The notes under the pieces were generated by a model that was not told where the DNA came from, did no database searches, and saw only the letters and a program-made list of their open reading frames with translations. 64,000 nt of DNA from Deltaproteobacteria bacterium (lineage in GTDB: Bacteria > Desulfobacterota > Desulfobulbia > Desulfobulbales > JAJRZW01), in assembly GCA_024275015.1 (NCBI GenBank), contig JAJRZW010000064.1:30814-94813 (forward strand), given 5' to 3'. This document shows positions 11,436-20,729 of the stretch, in pieces. A program made the translations under genes and the position numbers. Each line of letters opens with the position of its first letter. Within the stretch, counting starts at the first letter, position 1.

Positions 11436-14400
11436 CTGACAATCTCCTGCCAGTTTATGATCCGGTCGTTGCCGCGGTAGATACCGAAATAGGCTTCCAC
11501 GGTCAGGTCAGGTTCGAGCCAGGCGGGAAAATCGAGGTTGATTTCCGCCGATCCTCCCGGAGGGTTGGGGTCGGCGGTGGGGTAGAGGGAAATTTCCCCT
11601 ACCCCGGCGGAGAGGGTCAGTGGCGTTGTCGGGTTATTGACCGTGATTCCGGTCTCTGCTCCCTTGCTTAAGTTGACGCTGGTGCAGGAGTCGGCGCTGT
11701 TGGTCTGCCAGTCGCTGCCGTTGTACGACAATGCTGATACCGGCAGAAGCAGGGGGTCGGTTACGCTGGCGGTTTCGGGGCCGTAGGCGTTGTTGGCCAG
11801 ACCCTGGCCGTGGAGGAGATTTGCGCCGATTATTCCGTTTCTGCTGATCCCTGCGCATCCGGAACCGGGGTCGTAACAGACCGAGTCGCTGTCGGTGAAC
11901 CGGGCCGCGGGGATGTTGAGATCAATGCTCGCGGCAAATGGTGTAACCGGGGCGGTGAGCCCGGGCCGGGTATATGTAAAACTGTCGTTCAGGGTCAGGG
12001 TAACCGAGCCGTTGCAGTCGGAATCGCTGCCGGCTGCTGCGGTGGCCGAGGACGTCGCCGGGGACAGGGACACCGGGGCGCTGACGTCGGCATAGGTGTA
12101 ATTCAGGTTCCAGGGGGAAGATAATTTCCAGAATCCGCCGCAGTCGTAGTTGACCGTGGTCGCGCCATTGCTGTTTTGAGCGGTAATGGTGATCTGGGGG
12201 GCGATGGTATAGGTAAAGGGCTGCCCCAGCCAGGTGAAATTGCCGACCAGGCATGAGTCGGCAACGGTCGGGGGATCAGGGTTGAGGCTGACCGTGAAAC
12301 GGGCCGGGATAAAACGGCCGATATTGGCGGAGGTCGAGGTCGGGATCAGGTCACCGGCGGTGAGATAGGCCGGGGGATCGGCGCTGAGGCGGAAGACCCC
12401 GACCTCGCTTACGGTCTGGTTTATATCGTGGACGCCGTTGTCTCCGGCAAGCATATCAAAGGTGGTGGCCCCGATGGTTCCGGCGGCGCCGCCGGCCGGG
12501 GCGATTTTTGTGTGACTGATGGTAATTCCGGTGGCCTGGTAATTGGGGGTTACGCTGTTGCCTGTGCAGAAATCGGTATCCACCTCGCCGGTTGTCTCCC
12601 AGGCCACCGCCCTCACCTGGAGGTTGAAAGGGCTCCCGGCGGCGACAAAGGCGGAACATCCGGCATTGCCCGCGGCGCAGTCGTTGTTGGCCTCTGTTGC
12701 CTCGACACAGAGTCCGGCCGGTACGGAGACAAAGGTGTCGCTGCCGGTCATGATAAGGCCGCTCTCGGCCCCGATTCCGGTGAAGGACGCATCCAGAGCC
12801 ATCTCGCCCGCGTCCGGATAGTTTAAGACCAGGGTGGACTCACCGTTGGCGTCAAAGGTGAGCGATAGCGAGGTGCCGGGAGAGGCGGTGGCGACCGGGG
12901 TTCCGTTGACGGTCATCACCATGGTCCCGGTGCCCGGAGTTGAATATGTTGACCAGAAGTCGACGTTCACGGTTCGGTTGGCAAAGGCGGGAACGCATTG
13001 TTCCGTTACCAGGTCCTTTCTCACCGCGGCGATGGTGATCGCGGCTGAATCTTTGCCCGCGGTCTGGTCGGGAATGGTAAAGGCGAATCCGGAATCGTGG
13101 AAGGTCATGACGCAGTCTGCCGTCACCCCGCCCTGGATACAGATATATGATGCCGCCGGGACAGGCGCGGTGATACCGAGGGTGATATCTCCGGCGGTGC
13201 TGTGGCGCAGGGCGGCGGTGGTGCTGCCGCCGGTGAAGGTGATGGTGTCACCGCCGACCCAGCCGGTGGGGCTTAGGGTAAGGCTGACCGCGCCGGAATA
13301 AAGGGTGGCGCAGGCGGCGTCCTGGCAGGCGCGGATGGTTACTGTTTCAGGCTCACAGGTGAGGGCGCTTGCGTCATGGATGATCTCGTAGTGATCGACC
13401 ATCGTTGTTGGCGGGGGGCAGGGGTGGGTCTGGTGCATCACCGTTTCGATGTCGCCCTGGCTCATGGCCTTTTTGAACAGGCGCACCTCGTCGATCATTC
13501 CCTGAAAACGGTAGGCGGTTTCGCCGAGGTCGGATTCGCCGCCAATGGTGGCGATGCCGTTGTCGGTTCCCCATGTGCCGGTGATCACTGAGTTTACCGC
13601 CGCCATCTGGGTGAAGCCGGAATCATAGATATAGAGTCTTTTTATTCCGTTAGTGATGTCGGCCACTGCGGCGACAAAGTACCATCTGTTGTTGTTTACC
13701 ACATTGCCGGTGTCAAGGCTGACGGGACTGGTTCCCCGGGCGAAGAAGCGGACCCTGCCGGTACCACCGTCGCCGACGCTTATAGCGTAACCGCCGCTGT
13801 TGTTTTCGTCGTCAGTGAAGATTCGCTGCCCGGCCTTGTTTTTTTTCGCGGTGTTGAACCAGGCGGTGATGGTGAAGTCGCTGGTTAGATTGGGAAATCC
13901 GGGGATGGCGAGGTAGTCGTTCGCGCCGTCAAAGGTTCCGTAACCACAGGTGCCGGGGTCGCCGGTCAGGGCTGGGGTGGCGGAAGCGGTGGTGGCACCG
14001 TTGTTCGCGGTGCCGTTGTAGTTCCCCGTCTGTTCCACCACCTCGCCGGCGGCACCGGTCCAGGATGCCTCGTCAAGCCGCCACCAGGCCAATTGTCCGA
14101 AATCAGCGGCAAAGGCCTGCGAAAAGACGGCGATCCCACCCCGTTCCTGGATGTGGTTGCGTTCGCTGTCATTTGCTTGGTCTTCGTCCACGGTAAGGCC
14201 GACCGCGGTGGCCGAGAGTGAGCAGCGTCGGAGCCAGCCGCCGTTATTGCCGTTTCTCGTTGCCTGGTTCGCGATTACCAAGGGGGCGGCGGTGTAGGTG
14301 TTGACGAAATTGACGGTGAAACAGCCATTGTTCCAACCCCGAATGATATTGCCGGAATAGATCGATTCATAGACAACGCTTGTGCCGTTTACGTCTTTAA

Positions 14401-16000
14401 AGTTCCCGGAGATCCCGGAGGTGATGGCGAGGTAGGCGATTCGTTCCGGGGTAGCCACCGGACCGGTGCCGGTTTCGGCCCGTTCCAGGGCCAGTTGAAA
14501 ACCGCCGCTGGTGACGTTACGGACCGCGGTGGCAAGCCATGGGGTGGAAGGAGCCCCGGGCAGGGCCGCGGTTTCGTTGTTCATTGTCTGGATGGTGGCC
14601 AGAAGGGCCGGGGCGGCGGAGAAACTGCCGTTCAAGATCACCGAGTTCCAGCCGTTCCCGGTGGCCGGATTGCTTTGTACCGTGGGGGTGGAAATGGTCC
14701 CGGCCTCGACAATGGTCCCATCCGGCATCTGGTGCAGCCCCGGCTCAACCGCGAGGTAATGGAGGGTGGAAGCGGGCTGGGCCCCGTCTTCATTGGGAGG
14801 CTCAACCGGGACGATCTCGAAGCCTGAGGCGGTCACGTTTCTGATCCGGGCCGCGGCAGGCTCAGGGTTTTCGTTGGCAGTGAGGAGAAAGACCAGCGGC
14901 GCGGCAGCATAACTCTGTTGAAAGGTGACGGTGGTGAAGCCGACATCACCGCTGTTTATTGCCGCAAGACTTATGCTCCCTGCCTCCATTTTCCAGGCGG
15001 TGTCGGCGACACTGGGCGGCGGGGGGGTAAGGTCGGCGTCAAAGGCCTGGGAGAAGATCGCGACCCCGGCCTGTTCGTTGGTGTGGTAGTCGACATCCTT
15101 GTATTCGTCTTCGTGTACCGTCAGCCCCACCGCAGTGGTTGAAAGCGAGCAGCGTCTGAGCCAGCCGCCGTCGCCGCCGTAATGGGTGTCCTTGGTCGCG
15201 AGTACCAGCGGCGGGGTGGAATATGACGCGGTGAAGTTGACCGGATAGCAGCTGTTACCCGGGACCCAGCCGCGGATATTGTTGGCTGAGAATATGGTCT
15301 CGAAGTTGACGGTGTTGGAGGCGCTGTCGGTGAAATTTCCGGTTACTCCGGCGGTTATTGCGACCCAGCCGATGGTCTCGCTTGTACCCATCAGGCCGCT
15401 GTTGACCTCGCTGCGTTCAAGGGCGGTCTGGAATCCGGTGGCGCTTACCGTCTGGATTACCGTGGTCAACCACGGGGATGAAACTGCTCCCGGAGGGGTG
15501 CCGGACTCGTTGTTCATGGTCTGGATTTGTCCCAGGACCACCGGGGCGGCGATGAATCCGGCGCTGAAACTGACGCTGGCCCAGCTTTCAGGGCCTCCGA
15601 CCCCGGTGCCGTGCTGGACCGCGCTGGTGACAGTGGTGCCGGCTTCTAATCTTGTTCCGTCGGGAAACTGGTGACTGCCGGGCTCGATGGCGAGATAATG
15701 GACTATGTCAGCCGGTTGCACCCCGTCTTCCTTGGCCGGTTCAACCTGGGCGACTTCAAAACTTGTGCTGGTGACGTTTCTGATCCGGATTGCGTTGGGA
15801 CGAGAATTGGCATCGCCGGGAACAAGGACGATAACCGGGGTTGAAGGGTACGTCTGTCTTAAGTTAACGGTGACAAAGGAAGTTGAACCTGAACTGACCG
15901 CCGGCAGGTTGACGCTGCCGGCCTCGATCAGCCAGGCCCCGGCGGTGGCCGGCGCCATAACGAAGAGGCAGAATGTAAAAAATTGAAGAGTTCGTCGCAT
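11432..16000 (-). CDS. mshQ: Giant MshQ-like surface protein with LamG-like domain and duplicated N-terminal module
   Basis: 1522 aa; signal peptide, two ~310-aa repeats (AWLIEAGSVNLPAV.. / AWKMEAGSISLAAI..), LamG-like region (GTFDGANDYLAIPGFPNLTSDFTITAWFNTAK), MshQ-type C-terminus ending YFGIYRGNDRIINWQEIVR. Confidence 0.8.
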   Translation of the reverse strand: MRRTLQFFTFCLFVMAPATAGAWLIEAGSVNLPAVSSGSTSFVTVNLRQTYPSTPVIVLVPGDANSRPNAIRIRNVTSTSFEVAQVEPAKEDGVQPADIVHYLAIEPGSHQFPDGTRLEAGTTVTSAVQHGTGVGGPESWASVSFSAGFIAAPVVLGQIQTMNNESGTPPGAVSSPWLTTVIQTVSATGFQTALERSEVNSGLMGTSETIGWVAITAGVTGNFTDSASNTVNFETIFSANNIRGWVPGNSCYPVNFTASYSTPPLVLATKDTHYGGDGGWLRRCSLSTTAVGLTVHEDEYKDVDYHTNEQAGVAIFSQAFDADLTPPPPSVADTAWKMEAGSISLAAINSGDVGFTTVTFQQSYAAAPLVFLLTANENPEPAAARIRNVTASGFEIVPVEPPNEDGAQPASTLHYLAVEPGLHQMPDGTIVEAGTISTPTVQSNPATGNGWNSVILNGSFSAAPALLATIQTMNNETAALPGAPSTPWLATAVRNVTSGGFQLALERAETGTGPVATPERIAYLAITSGISGNFKDVNGTSVVYESIYSGNIIRGWNNGCFTVNFVNTYTAAPLVIANQATRNGNNGGWLRRCSLSATAVGLTVDEDQANDSERNHIQERGGIAVFSQAFAADFGQLAWWRLDEASWTGAAGEVVEQTGNYNGTANNGATTASATPALTGDPGTCGYGTFDGANDYLAIPGFPNLTSDFTITAWFNTAKKNKAGQRIFTDDENNSGGYAISVGDGGTGRVRFFARGTSPVSLDTGNVVNNNRWYFVAAVADITNGIKRLYIYDSGFTQMAAVNSVITGTWGTDNGIATIGGESDLGETAYRFQGMIDEVRLFKKAMSQGDIETVMHQTHPCPPPTTMVDHYEIIHDASALTCEPETVTIRACQDAACATLYSGAVSLTLSPTGWVGGDTITFTGGSTTAALRHSTAGDITLGITAPVPAASYICIQGGVTADCVMTFHDSGFAFTIPDQTAGKDSAAITIAAVRKDLVTEQCVPAFANRTVNVDFWSTYSTPGTGTMVMTVNGTPVATASPGTSLSLTFDANGESTLVLNYPDAGEMALDASFTGIGAESGLIMTGSDTFVSVPAGLCVEATEANNDCAAGNAGCSAFVAAGSPFNLQVRAVAWETTGEVDTDFCTGNSVTPNYQATGITISHTKIAPAGGAAGTIGATTFDMLAGDNGVHDINQTVSEVGVFRLSADPPAYLTAGDLIPTSTSANIGRFIPARFTVSLNPDPPTVADSCLVGNFTWLGQPFTYTIAPQITITAQNSNGATTVNYDCGGFWKLSSPWNLNYTYADVSAPVSLSPATSSATAAAGSDSDCNGSVTLTLNDSFTYTRPGLTAPVTPFAASIDLNIPAARFTDSDSVCYDPGSGCAGISRNGIIGANLLHGQGLANNAYGPETASVTDPLLLPVSALSYNGSDWQTNSADSCTSVNLSKGAETGITVNNPTTPLTLSAGVGEISLYPTADPNPPGGSAEINLDFPAWLEPDLTVEAYFGIYRGNDRIINWQEIVR

Positions 16001-16022
16001 ATAGTTCTCCCTTTTTTATCTT

Positions 16023-16068
16023 ATCAGACCGTTGAAAAAGTCGTCCATGGTTTTTCAACGGGATGTTA
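16023..16068. repeat. Short deletion derivative of repeat family A
   Basis: cagaccgttgaaaaagtcgtccatggtttttcaacgggatgtta: both outer arms, no centre. Confidence 0.65.
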
Positions 16069-16151
16069 TGGAAAAAGGGAGGAAAACGGCAAGGCGTAAA
16101 AAGGTTTTCGTTGAAAAAAAGTAAGCGCTCAATAAACCACACTCTTGACTT

Positions 16152-16310
16152 TAGCAATCCGTTGAAAAACGGACTGCTAAGCGGCGCATGGACGCGCCGC
16201 CGATTTTGCCGGGTTGAAAACCCCGGTGAAATCGAGAGGTTGGCCGGAACTTGTTTTGGCCAACCGGGTAGAGAAAAAGCCATGGACGGCTTTTTCAACG
16301 GTCTGTTAGG
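16152..16310. repeat. Repeat family A, full-length palindromic element
   Basis: ccgttgaaaaacgg...gcggcgcatggacgcgccgc...gggttgaaaacccc...aagccatggacggctttttcaacgg; near identical to 20565-20720. Confidence 0.85.
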
Positions 16311-16324
16311 GTACCTTGGAAAAT

Positions 16325-16455
16325 GGTCTTTTCGTCTGCCCCCGACGTCATGAGCAAAATGAAAAATGCTCATGACGTCGGGGGCGGGACTGCGTTTTTA
16401 AATTTTGCTCATCTTTTGGCCCCGAACGAAAGTCCTCATTTTTCAAGAAACTTTT
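16325..16455. repeat. Repeat family C element with 19-bp perfect hairpin
   Basis: gcccccgacgtcatgagca (16338-16356) / tgctcatgacgtcgggggc (16367-16385); flanked by ttttcgtc...gaacgaaag arms; similar to 16876-17010. Confidence 0.75.
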
Positions 16456-16507
16456 ATAACATCTCGTAATATAAGCGTTTCAGGGCCTCATGGAGTGCTT
16501 ACAAAAA

Positions 16508-16541
16508 AATCCCCGGGCCGGAAGATCCGGGCCGGGGATTT
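16508..16541 (-). terminator. Probable Rho-independent terminator of ferredoxin gene
   Basis: aatccccgggccgg-aagat-ccgggccggggatt hairpin followed by a T-run on the minus strand. Confidence 0.7.
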
Positions 16542-16570
16542 AAAGGCAATCGGAAACCTGCGATAAAAGA

Positions 16571-16756
16571 TCAGATCTCGGTAACGGTGATCGCTTCGGT
16601 GGGGCAGACCTCGATACAGGTCTCGCAGCCGAGACACTCATCGGCGTTTACCGGCTCACTCTTGCCGTCGACCATTTCGTAAACCTGCGCCGGGCAGGCG
16701 TTTACGCATTCTTCATCACCGCTGCACTTGTCCTTGTCAACTATGACTTCCCACAT
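16571..16756 (-). CDS. 4Fe-4S ferredoxin
   Basis: 61 aa; CSGDEECVNACP and CLGCETCIEVCP motifs. Confidence 0.9.
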   Translation of the reverse strand: MWEVIVDKDKCSGDEECVNACPAQVYEMVDGKSEPVNADECLGCETCIEVCPTEAITVTEI

Positions 16757-16875
16757 AATAGAACCTCCGTTTGAATAAATATGAAATTGGGAACAATGAC
16801 TATAAAAATTATCCTCTTCACTTAGGCCATGAGAGAGGAGGTGTCAAGTCAAATCTTTACTGATTTGAGGGTAGA

Positions 16876-17010
16876 TTGGAAAAATGGCCTTTCCGTCCGA
16901 TCCCGGCGTCATGAGCAAAATAAAAAATGATCATGACGCCATGGCGGGACAGAGTTTTTTGATTTGCTCATTCCTTGAAGGTCTCGGACGAAAGTCCTTT
17001 TTTCCCAAGA
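16876..17010. repeat. Repeat family C element overlapping 3' end of dus
   Basis: ggcctttccgtccgatcccggcgtcatgagcaaaataaaaaatgatcatgacgcc...gtctcggacgaaagtcc; parallels 16325-16455. Confidence 0.7.
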
Positions 17011-17969
17011 CCTCCTCGTGATATTGACATTCGCAGGGATTTCATATCCCGGGCGGAAAATATCTCCTGCCTGAGTTTCGCAGCCCCGGCAAAGCCGCGG
17101 GCGAAACGGCTGATGATGTTTTTGCCCCGTCCGGGGGCGCAGGCGGCGTGTCTTTCCATGAGATCAAGCAGTTCCAGGGCCGCGTTCATAAGGGCTGCCG
17201 GGGTTGTCGGCCGGGGTTTTGCCGCGAAGATCCAGGGATTGCCGAGACCGGCCCGGCCGATCATCATCAGTTCGCATCCGGTCTTTTCCCGCATGGTGTC
17301 GATGTCCGCCGGGGTGTTGATGTCGCCGTTGGCGATTACCGGAATTTTTTTTATTGCCCTGCGGACGGCGGCTATATCGTCATAACTGACCCGGCCGCCG
17401 AAACCATCGCTCCAGGTACGGCCGTGAATGGTGACTGCGGCACAGCCTTCGTCCTCGGCGATTTTCGCGATCTCCACCGCGTTTTTTTCTTGATGGTTCC
17501 AGCCGCTTCTGATCTTGACCGTTACCGGTTTCGGCGAGTTTTTCACCACCGCCGCGATTACCTTTCGGGCCAGGGCGGGGTCGCGCATCAGGGCCGCGCC
17601 GGCGCCTTTTTTTACCACCTTGCGCACCGGGCAGCCCATGTTGATGTCGATCACGTCGGCGGGGCTTTCCGCCAGGATCGCCGCGGCTTCCCCCATGCTC
17701 TCCGGCTCGGCCCCGAAGATCTGAAGCGCCAGCGGCCGTTCCGCCTCGATGCTGCGGCAGAGGTCAAAGGTCGCCTTTTGTCGGTGGATCAGGCCGTGGC
17801 AGCTGATCATCTCGGAAAAGACCATCCCGGCACCATGGCGCCGGCAGAGGAGGCGGAAGGCGAGGTCGCTGTATCCGGCAAGCGGGGCGGCGATGAGCGG
17901 CGAGTCGAGGGCAACCGGACCGATGGAATGGGAAGAGCCTGGGGTAGCTGTCACTTTCCCGTTTGTCAA
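16968..17969 (-). CDS. dus: tRNA-dihydrouridine synthase
   Basis: [64 protein letters not shown]. Confidence 0.92.
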   Translation of the reverse strand: MTNGKVTATPGSSHSIGPVALDSPLIAAPLAGYSDLAFRLLCRRHGAGMVFSEMISCHGLIHRQKATFDLCRSIEAERPLALQIFGAEPESMGEAAAILAESPADVIDINMGCPVRKVVKKGAGAALMRDPALARKVIAAVVKNSPKPVTVKIRSGWNHQEKNAVEIAKIAEDEGCAAVTIHGRTWSDGFGGRVSYDDIAAVRRAIKKIPVIANGDINTPADIDTMREKTGCELMMIGRAGLGNPWIFAAKPRPTTPAALMNAALELLDLMERHAACAPGRGKNIISRFARGFAGAAKLRQEIFSARDMKSLRMSISRGGLGKKGLSSETFKE

Positions 17970-19954
17970 ATCTGAGAAGTCATCTTTTTAAACTCTTCAA
18001 GCACTCGTTCCACGGTCAGACCGAAGAATTTGAACAGCTCTCCGGCCGGGGCTGATTCGCCAAAACGGTCAATGCCGATGACCCGGTCGGCGTATTTACG
18101 CCAATAATCGCTGACCCCGGCCTCAATCGCCAGCACTGGAACCCCGGGGGGAAGGATACGGTCGCGGTAAGCGGTATCCTGGGCGTCAAAACGGTCGCAG
18201 GCGGGCATGGATACCACCCTTACCTTCCGTTTGTCGGCGGTGAGGGCGCCCGCGGCGGTCATGGCCAGTTCCACCTCGCTGCCAGTGGCGATGATGATCC
18301 CTTCCGGGGGGTCGTCGCAGTCTTTGAGTATATAACCGCCGTGGGTGATATCGTTTATTTGTTTTCGGTCGCGTTCCTGGTGCGGCAGACCTTGGCGGGA
18401 GAGGATGAGACAGGTGGGGCCGTCAGTCCGTTCAATAGCCATCCGCCAGGCTACCGCGGTTTCCACCGCGTCGCAGGGACGCCAGATGCTCATGTTGGGG
18501 ATGAGCCGCAGGGTGGCGGTCTGTTCAATGGGCTGGTGGGTAGGGCCGTCCTCGCCAAGGCCGATGGAGTCGTGGGTAAAGACAAAGATCTGCTGTTGTT
18601 TCATCAGCGCCGCCATCCGCAGGGCGTTGCGGGCATATTCGGAAAAGATGAGAAAGGTGGCGCAATAGGGAATAAATCCGCCGTGGAGGCCGATGCCGTT
18701 GCCGATGGCTGCCATGGCGAACTCCCGGACCCCGAAGTGGATGTAATTGCCGCCCGGATCTTCGTTTATCGCCTTGCTGCCGCTCCAGATGGTGAGGTTT
18801 GATCCGGCGAGGTCGGCGGAACCGCCGATCAGTTCCGGCAGATGGGGGGCGTAGCCGTTGATGCAGATCTGGCTTGCCTTACGGGTTGCCAGATTTTCGG
18901 CCCGAGTGTTGGTGGCGTTGATAAAGGCGTCGGCGGCACTGTCCCAGGCGGTAGGGAGGTCGCCGGCAAGACGGCGCTTAAGCTCGGCTGCCAGGTCCGG
19001 GTATTGCTTACGGTAAGCCGCCATTTTTTCATCCCAGTTTGATTCAAGGGCTTTACCCTTGTCGCGGCAGTCCCAGGCTGATTTTATCTCTTCCGGCACC
19101 GTCAAGGGCGGATGGGGCCAGCCGATGGTCTCGCGCACCAGGGCGATTTCGTCTTCCCCCAGGGGGGCGCCGTGGCAGATCTCTTTGCCCTGTTTATTGG
19201 GGGAGCCGAAACCGATGATGGTTTTGCAGCAGATCAGGGTAGGTTTTTTGTTTTCGGCCCCGGCCTCTGCCAGGGCCTTTTTTATCGCTTCGGGATCATG
19301 GCCGTCTACGGCCGGGATTACATGCCAGCCGTAGGCGGTGAAACGGGCCGGGATATCTTCGGTAAACCAGCCGCCGACCTCGCCGTCGATGGAGATATTA
19401 TTATCGTCGTAGATGGCGGTGAGCTTGCCCAGTTTCAGGGTCCCGGCAAGGGAGCAGGACTCGTGACTGATGCCTTCCATCATGCAGCCGTCACCGAGGA
19501 AGACATAGGTGTTATGGTCAATAATTTCATGCCCCGGGCGGTTGAACTGGGCCGCGAGGGTGCGTTCGGCAATGGCCATCCCCACCGCGTTGGCGATTCC
19601 CTGACCCAGAGGACCGGTGGTGGTTTCAATTCCCGGGGTGTAGCCGTATTCCGGATGGCCGGGGGTTTTTGAGTGGATCTGGCGGAAGTTTTCGATTTCG
19701 ATCATGGGGAGGTCGTAGCCGCTGAGATGGAGGAGAGAGTAAAGGAGCATTGAGCCGTGGCCGTTTGAGAGGACAAAACGGTCGCGATTGGGCCAGCCGG
19801 GGTTGGCGGGGTTGTGGCGGAGAAAATCACGCCAGAGGACAGTGGCGATGTCGGCCATTCCCATGGGGGCGCCGGGATGACCGGATTTCGCCTTCTGGAT
19901 GGCGTCCATGCTTAAGGCGCGGATGGCGTTGGCAAGGTCTTTCTGGCTTGGCAT
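17966..19954 (-). CDS. tkt: Transketolase
   Basis: [71 protein letters not shown]. Confidence 0.97.
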   Translation of the reverse strand: MPSQKDLANAIRALSMDAIQKAKSGHPGAPMGMADIATVLWRDFLRHNPANPGWPNRDRFVLSNGHGSMLLYSLLHLSGYDLPMIEIENFRQIHSKTPGHPEYGYTPGIETTTGPLGQGIANAVGMAIAERTLAAQFNRPGHEIIDHNTYVFLGDGCMMEGISHESCSLAGTLKLGKLTAIYDDNNISIDGEVGGWFTEDIPARFTAYGWHVIPAVDGHDPEAIKKALAEAGAENKKPTLICCKTIIGFGSPNKQGKEICHGAPLGEDEIALVRETIGWPHPPLTVPEEIKSAWDCRDKGKALESNWDEKMAAYRKQYPDLAAELKRRLAGDLPTAWDSAADAFINATNTRAENLATRKASQICINGYAPHLPELIGGSADLAGSNLTIWSGSKAINEDPGGNYIHFGVREFAMAAIGNGIGLHGGFIPYCATFLIFSEYARNALRMAALMKQQQIFVFTHDSIGLGEDGPTHQPIEQTATLRLIPNMSIWRPCDAVETAVAWRMAIERTDGPTCLILSRQGLPHQERDRKQINDITHGGYILKDCDDPPEGIIIATGSEVELAMTAAGALTADKRKVRVVSMPACDRFDAQDTAYRDRILPPGVPVLAIEAGVSDYWRKYADRVIGIDRFGESAPAGELFKFFGLTVERVLEEFKKMTSQI

Positions 19955-20040
19955 TTTTTTCCTCTTTATCTGAAATTTACTAAGGTTACGGTGTTTTCTG
20001 GTAATGGCACCGGTCTTTTCACAACGGTCTTCTGGAGCCG

Positions 20041-20601
20041 TCACGGGTTCAGGGGGGTTGATATGAGATGGTTGAGCTGGACATAAATCTGTTCCGCCAC
20101 CTCGGCGGCCATGGCCTTCAGCGCCTGTCTGCGGTTTGAGCGGATCATTGCCGCCTCTGAGTCACCGTTATATCCACCTTCACGGCGTTCATGTTTTTTC
20201 CAGACGATGCGGTTGTCGCGGTTTCGGCGTATCTGCCACGAAGTGTCCATGATCGCCTTGATGGCGGTGGGGGTGTCGTGGCTGTCAAAGGCGCTGCCGC
20301 TGAATTCAATCCGGTCGATGCTGCCAGCGATGGTGTAGTCGGCGCTCTCATCGGCGAATACCACCTTTATTATCCGGCTCTCCTGGAGCCAGTTGATGAT
20401 TGCCTGATTGAAGAAACCTTCAAGGCCGAATTCTCGTGCCTTATTGTCCCATATATTGACCCGGACCCGGATCGGCGTGGCCCCGGCTTTCGGGCCGTAG
20501 CCCTGGTGGTGATAGCCGCATCCGCCGAGTAGCAGAAAAAATATCAGGGCCGCGGGAATGGTCTTAACAGTCCGTTGAAAAACGGACTGTACACGGCGCA
20601 T
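20041..20601 (-). CDS. lptE: LptE-like LPS-assembly lipoprotein; start codon lies inside repeat family A copy
   Basis: [61 protein letters not shown]... Confidence 0.65.
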   Translation of the reverse strand: MRRVQSVFQRTVKTIPAALIFFLLLGGCGYHHQGYGPKAGATPIRVRVNIWDNKAREFGLEGFFNQAIINWLQESRIIKVVFADESADYTIAGSIDRIEFSGSAFDSHDTPTAIKAIMDTSWQIRRNRDNRIVWKKHERREGGYNGDSEAAMIRSNRRQALKAMAAEVAEQIYVQLNHLISTPLNP

Positions 20602-20720
20602 GGACGCGCCGCCGATTTTGCCGGGTTGAAAACCCCGGTGAAATCGAGAGGTTGGCCGGAACTTGTTTTGGTCAACCGGAGCTGAAAAAGCCATGGACGG
20701 CTTTTTCAACGGTCTGTTAA
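20565..20720. repeat. Repeat family A, full-length element
   Basis: aacagtccgttgaaaaacggactgt...gcgcatggacgcgccgccgattttgccgggttgaaaaccccggtgaaatcgagaggttggccggaacttgttttgg...tttttcaacggtctgtt. Confidence 0.85.
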
Positions 20721-20729
20721 GCCCGCCCT

